From Paratinospora sagittata (lineage: Eukaryota > Streptophyta > Magnoliopsida > Ranunculales > Menispermaceae), in the NCBI GenBank assembly GCA_035771175.1, contig CM069604.1, forward strand, positions 14,943,115 to 15,007,114: 64,000 bases of DNA, in the 5' to 3' direction. The notes beneath the pieces were generated by a model. That model searched no databases. It was not told the origin of the DNA and was given only the letters and a program-made list of their open reading frames with translations. Each line of letters opens with the position of its first letter. Position 1 is the stretch's first letter. Below are positions 59,654 through 64,000 of the stretch, one piece after another. Made by a program: the position numbers and the translations under genes.

Positions 59654-60816
59654 TGTAATACCCTGTATTTCACAATTTTTTTTTTAACTATTTGGGCATG
59701 CCAGAACGTTCAGGCGCATGACAGAACGTTCAGGCGCATGCCAGAACGTTCAGGCGCATGCCAAAATGTTCAGGTGCATGCTAGAACGTTCAGGCGCAAT
59801 GCATGCCCGAACATTCAGGCGGATGACAGAACGTTCAGGCGCATGCTAGAACGTTCAGGCGCATGACAGAACGTTCAGGCGCATGCCAGAACGTTCAGGC
59901 GCATGCCCGAACGTTCAGGCGCAAAATTCTCTATATAAGAAACCCTCATCATATCTCATTCCTCACACCAAATCACCTTCTCTTGTGAATTTCTTCTCCT
60001 TTCCACTCATTCTGAGTTTTTAGTTTTGAGACTCTCTGTTCGAGACTCTCAGTGCGGTGCAACGAAGTTCTGTCCGGAGGAAAGCGACAGATCTGAAAGA
60101 AGAAGTTTTTATCTGAAGGTGGGGAACGAAACATAGGTTTGTGTGTTTCATAACTTTTATTAAAGTTTACATTCAATTATTATTATGTCTACTATTCATT
60201 TACACTGCATTATGTCATATACTGTTTATACTATCGCACTTATGCCTGTATATTTGGAATTCATGTATTGCACTTTTATAATGCCGGATTTGTGGTCAAT
60301 CTGACTCAACTAGACTCGGTCTTGTCCTCAGTAACTTTAAATAGTAAACGGGAGGCAGCGGGCTGCTCTAGGCGATTGGTATTTAAGCAGACCTTGTGTT
60401 TCACCTCTCAACTAGGGACTGATCTAGTTGGTCTTATTGAAAGCTATCAGCTTATACACTAATACTGAATGTCCTAATCTTGCACGTCGTGATACCAACC
60501 CTGATAAGGATCACCAGACGTTGCCAAAGTCAGTCTAAATGTCAAGAAAAAGACCAGACCAGTAGACTAGACCAGTTCATACATTGGCATCATACATATC
60601 ACCACCTAGGGACGTATATGGTTTATGACTCATAGAATAGTTAGGAGCATTGCTCGCTATTCATTACATTTCTCTGGAGAGGGACGTACATGAGAACCCG
60701 GTTACACCCGGGGAGGGACATCAGTACGTGAATCCAGAGCATCGTTCCTGTACATGAACTCAGGCGATGTACGTTCATCAAACCATTACGAGACGGTGTC
60801 ATGCATACATACATAT
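59654..60816 (+). mobile_element. E1-family LTR in satellite array 3, 3' end lost
   Basis: It starts TGTAATACCC and is collinear with the E1 LTR to GTCATGCATACATACATAT. There the satellite resumes (CGATATACACAAACC), about 385 bases further along the unit than where it stopped. About 400 bases of LTR are missing, so insertion was followed by a deletion across its right edge. Confidence 0.85.
59697..59924. repeat. Minisatellite of about 20-22 bp built on the palindrome GAACGTTC
   Basis: About ten units of the type GCATGCCAGAACGTTCAGGC, with variants ACAGAACG, CTAGAACG and CCCGAACG. The same motif occurs three to five times in the LTRs at 1926 and 14098, and about once at 16328. Confidence 0.95.
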
Positions 60817-62366
60817 CGATATACACAAACCCGAGAGCTCGAGTTTTTTAGATTTTCCGATAGGGTGTTATCAAGGCCTATAGCGCGCTATTGCCCATTT
60901 TACTAAAATTGGAAAGATCACGACAACTGCTCTATAACGAGTTATCAAAGGGGATAGCGCGCTATAGACAATTTTACAAAAAATAAATGTTTTATTATTG
61001 AACCCTATCAACGTGCTATCAACACTGATAGTGCGCACTAGCCTTTCTGAAAATTTTGGCAAATTGCTGGATAGCCTTATTTTTGAAAAATTAATATTTT
61101 GACACTCAAGAACCATTCCATTGACTCAAAACACTTTGATATAAGATTAAACACTTTTAAATAATTCAAAACTCATTGAAATTATGATTAAAGCCTTTCG
61201 AAAAATATTTTTTCAAAATGAAATACTATATCGAAGTGATTTTGAAGAGTTTGCAATTTTCAGAGTTTTAGTGCTGAGATTGATCGAGAGGTTACCCTCC
61301 ACACCAAAGATAAAACTAATGCATTAGACATGAGATATGTCTTCGTTCTTCGAGCTTGATCTTTGTAGACTTCAATAGCTATAGTTTGATTTGTTGTTGA
61401 TGTTTAGTTGTAGTAGCTCTTTGAAAAAAAAATATAGGTGATGTGTTCTTGTTTGATGTGTTCTCTTACCAAGAACACTTGACATACTTACAGTTTAAAA
61501 CAATAGATAGCGTCTGGAAATCTCAACAGAAGGGATAAAATGAAGAACTTACGAAATAATGAGGTTATCTGGAAGACAGGTTGCAATTTTGATTCAGTTC
61601 GAAGGTTGTTTGGGCAAATGCAAGAATCACGACTTTCTTCTCCTTAAACACTCTTTGGAAAGCTCAGTCTAACTTGCAAAAATCGTGTGTGTTCTATCTT
61701 TGAAAATCAGACAATGAGGGTTTTATAAAATTACCAGTTGCAGGTTAAAGAGCAAGAGAGTACAAAATGATTTGAATTCAAAACCTTGTTTAATCTAAAG
61801 TTGTTTTGGGCGTGCGAGACAATCGAAATCATCAAGTTGTTAGTAGAGAATATTTCAATTAAGATAACGTAGCAAAATTGTGTAAGGAATAGAAAAATCG
61901 AGCAAGCAAAAGTGGCCGCATTTTTCTCGTTAGAAATATCAGATTTTTGTCTCAAACGTGGATAGCGTGCTATTGGGTTGCGTATCATGTTCTCTATTTA
62001 TAGATAGCAGGCTATAGCAGGTCGATATACACAAACCCGAGAGCTCGAGTTTTTTAGACTTTCCGATAACGTGTTATCAAGGCCTATAGCGCGCTATTGC
62101 CCATTTTACTAAAAATGGAAAGGTCACGACAACATCTTTATAGCGAGTTATCAATGGGGATAACGCGCTATAGAAAATTTTTTGGAAAAACAAATGTTTT
62201 ATTATAAAACCCTATCAGCATGCTATCAACACTGATAGTGCGCTAGTGCCTTCTGGAAAGTTTTGGCAAATTGCTGGATAGCCTTATTTTTGAAAAGCTA
62301 AAGAACCATTCCATTAACTCAAAACATATTGATATAAGATTAAAAACTTTTAAATAATTCAAAACT
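60817..62366. repeat. Satellite array 3, right part
   Basis: It resumes in mid-unit after the LTR, with one anchor at 61451. A long-type monomer end (near 61090) and a short-type one (near 62295) keep the A-B alternation. It ends inside TTCAAAACT at the CRM-like LTR. Confidence 0.95.
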
Positions 62367-64000
62367 TGATGCAAACCAAGGAGCTGGACAAGTTGATCAT
62401 ACACTTGGGAATAGAGCTGAATATGCACAAGACCCATTGTCATTTCCAAGTGGTCCAATTACAAGACTTAGAGCCAAACGTTTCAAGGAAGCGTTAAATG
62501 GGCTAATCCAAGAGAATTGGGCTGATTCTGAAAAGACCCAGATGGGCTTAAATAATAATCAAGGCTTAGTCCATGTCATCAAAGCAATTGAAGAAGCTAA
62601 TTAGCACACAAAACGTGACCAGCATGGACTGACCATCAAAGGGCGTGAATTTGTTGAGTTTCAAGGATATTAAATAGGGGAATAAATTTGGTCCTGACTA
62701 GTTATGTTAAATACATTGAACTTAGTCAATTAGCTATTTTGGTTACCTTTAGAAGTCCAAGAGGCCTAAAAACGTGGGAACTTATTCTTTAGAAGTCCAA
62801 GAGGCCTAAAAACGTGGGGACTTGTTTATGTTGATGTTTGTGTTGTTTTAAATTTAGTTATGTCTTTTCCTATTCTTGGAGGGTTGTTCCAAGGATATAT
62901 ATAGTGGTAGCTCGAATTTGAATGGTAGATTATGTTTTCAGATCAAGTTAATCTTGTGAGGTCTTGTGTCCTCTTTGTTCTTAAAAGAACTCTTTGAACT
63001 TATCAAGTTAATCTTGTGACGTTCAAGCAACCAAACTTATCACCTTGATTGTTGAATCTTGGTGTGGCGTTTTCAATCCTTCGTAGTCTTGTTTTCATCT
63101 GGTTATGTTAAATACATTAAACTTAGTCAATTAGCTATTTTGGTTACCTTTAGAAGTCCAAGAGGCCTAAAAACGTGGGGACTTGTTCTTTAGAAGTCCA
63201 AGAGGCCTAAAATCGTGGGGACTTGTTTATGTTGATGTTTGCGTTGTTTTAAATTTAGTTATGTTTTTTCCTATTCTTGGAGGGTTGTTCCAAGTATATA
63301 TAGAGTAGTAGCTCGAATTTGAATGGTAGATTATGTTTTCAGATCAAGTTAATCTTGTGAGGTCTTGTGTCCTCTTTGTTCTTAAAAGAACTCTTTGAAC
63401 TTATCAAGTTAATCTTGTGGCGTTCAAGCAACCAAATTTATCACCTTGATTGTTGAATCTTGGTGTGGCGTTTTCAATCCTTCGTAGTTTTGGTTTTCAT
63501 CTGGTTATGTTAAATACATTGAACTTAGTCAATTAGCTATTTTGGTTACCTTTAGAAGTCCAAGAGGCCTAAAAACATGGGGACTTGTTCTTTAGAAGTC
63601 CAAGAGGCCTAAAAACGTGCAGACTTGTTCTTTAGAAGTTTAAGAGGCCTAAAAACGTGGGGACTTGTCCTTTCAGAAGTCCAAGAGGCCTAAAAATGTG
63701 GGGACTTGTCCTTTAGAAGTCCAAGAGGCCTAAAAACGTTGGGAATTGTCCTTTAAAAGTCCAAGAGGCCTAAAACTGTGGGGACTTGTGCTTTTAGAAG
63801 TCCAAGAGGCCAAAAAACGTGGGGACTTGTCCTTTAGAAGTCCAAGAGGCCTAAAAATGTGGGAACTTGTTTATGTTGATGTTTGTGTTGTTTTAAATTT
63901 AGTTATGTCTTTTCCTATTCTTGGAGGGTTGTTCCAAGTATATATAGAGTGGTAGCTCGAATTTGAATGGTAGATTATGTTTTCAGATCAAGTTAATCTT
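62367..64000 (+). mobile_element. CRM-like LTR with a 402-bp internal triplication, running off the window
   Basis: It starts TGATGCAAACCAAGGAGCTG against satellite. The segment from GTTAAATACATTGAAC to TTTTCATCTGGTTAT recurs at 62705, 63107 and 63509, i.e. every 402 bases. The copies carry 2, 2 and 8 units of the 40-bp minisatellite (62750-62825, 63145-63226, 63551-63868). The window ends before the LTR end, so any internal region is not seen. Confidence 0.9.

Noticed and set aside
22763..62000. Recurrent 68-73-codon plus-strand and 85-codon minus-strand ORFs in each satellite unit, as possible conserved small proteins
   Set aside because: They repeat because the monomers are closely related. 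Several units have them broken, they overlap on both strands, and there is no start context or domain. Low divergence explains the open frames.

Overview
The window is repeat-dominated, AT-rich DNA from a flowering plant, probably a eudicot; I cannot name the species. The evidence is LTR retrotransposons with initiator-Met-tRNA primer sites, a chromovirus with a plant-specific accessory ORF, GT-AG introns, and exons of a plant-type fatty acid amide hydrolase (FAAH-like amidase). I see no intact host gene.

Layout. (1) 1-1863: non-coding DNA ending in the terminal exon of a first FAAH-like gene copy (1744-1806). (2) 1864-14303: element E1, a decayed Tekay-like Ty3/gypsy chromovirus. It has a 1.46-kb 5' LTR, a primer site, a tandemly repeated AT-rich leader, an accessory ORF before gag, gag-protease, a pol with a large internal deletion, a second accessory ORF after pol, a polypurine tract and a truncated 3' LTR. 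A 3.25-kb solo LTR (8570-11816, target duplication TAATG) sits between its protease and reverse transcriptase. (3) 14304-21775: a decayed second FAAH-like copy (one N-terminal and four C-terminal exons), with a solo LTR of the E1 family in an intron. (4) 21776-64000: three arrays of a roughly 1.2-kb tandem repeat, interleaved with CRM-like Ty3/gypsy elements.

The CRM-like elements are E2 (+ strand, 27930-37705, carrying a 4.1-kb composite insertion with two hairpin elements) and a minus-strand run of four LTRs with E3 and E4 between them (43053-53674). One 5-bp target duplication (CAGTC) in the satellite brackets the whole minus-strand run. A truncated E1-family LTR also lies in the third array, and the window ends inside another CRM-like LTR that contains a 402-bp internal triplication.

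Interpretation. In plants, CRM elements preferentially insert into centromeres. A long-monomer satellite saturated with them, partly arranged as an A-B alternating dimer, makes this a good candidate for centromeric or pericentromeric DNA. The change from gene remnants to satellite occurs at a CRM-like LTR near 21776-22758. Other notable features are three hairpin elements with a tRNA-like core but unrelated arms (one is a near-perfect 515-bp palindrome), and the accessory ORFs of E1. All coordinates and alignments were made by eye.
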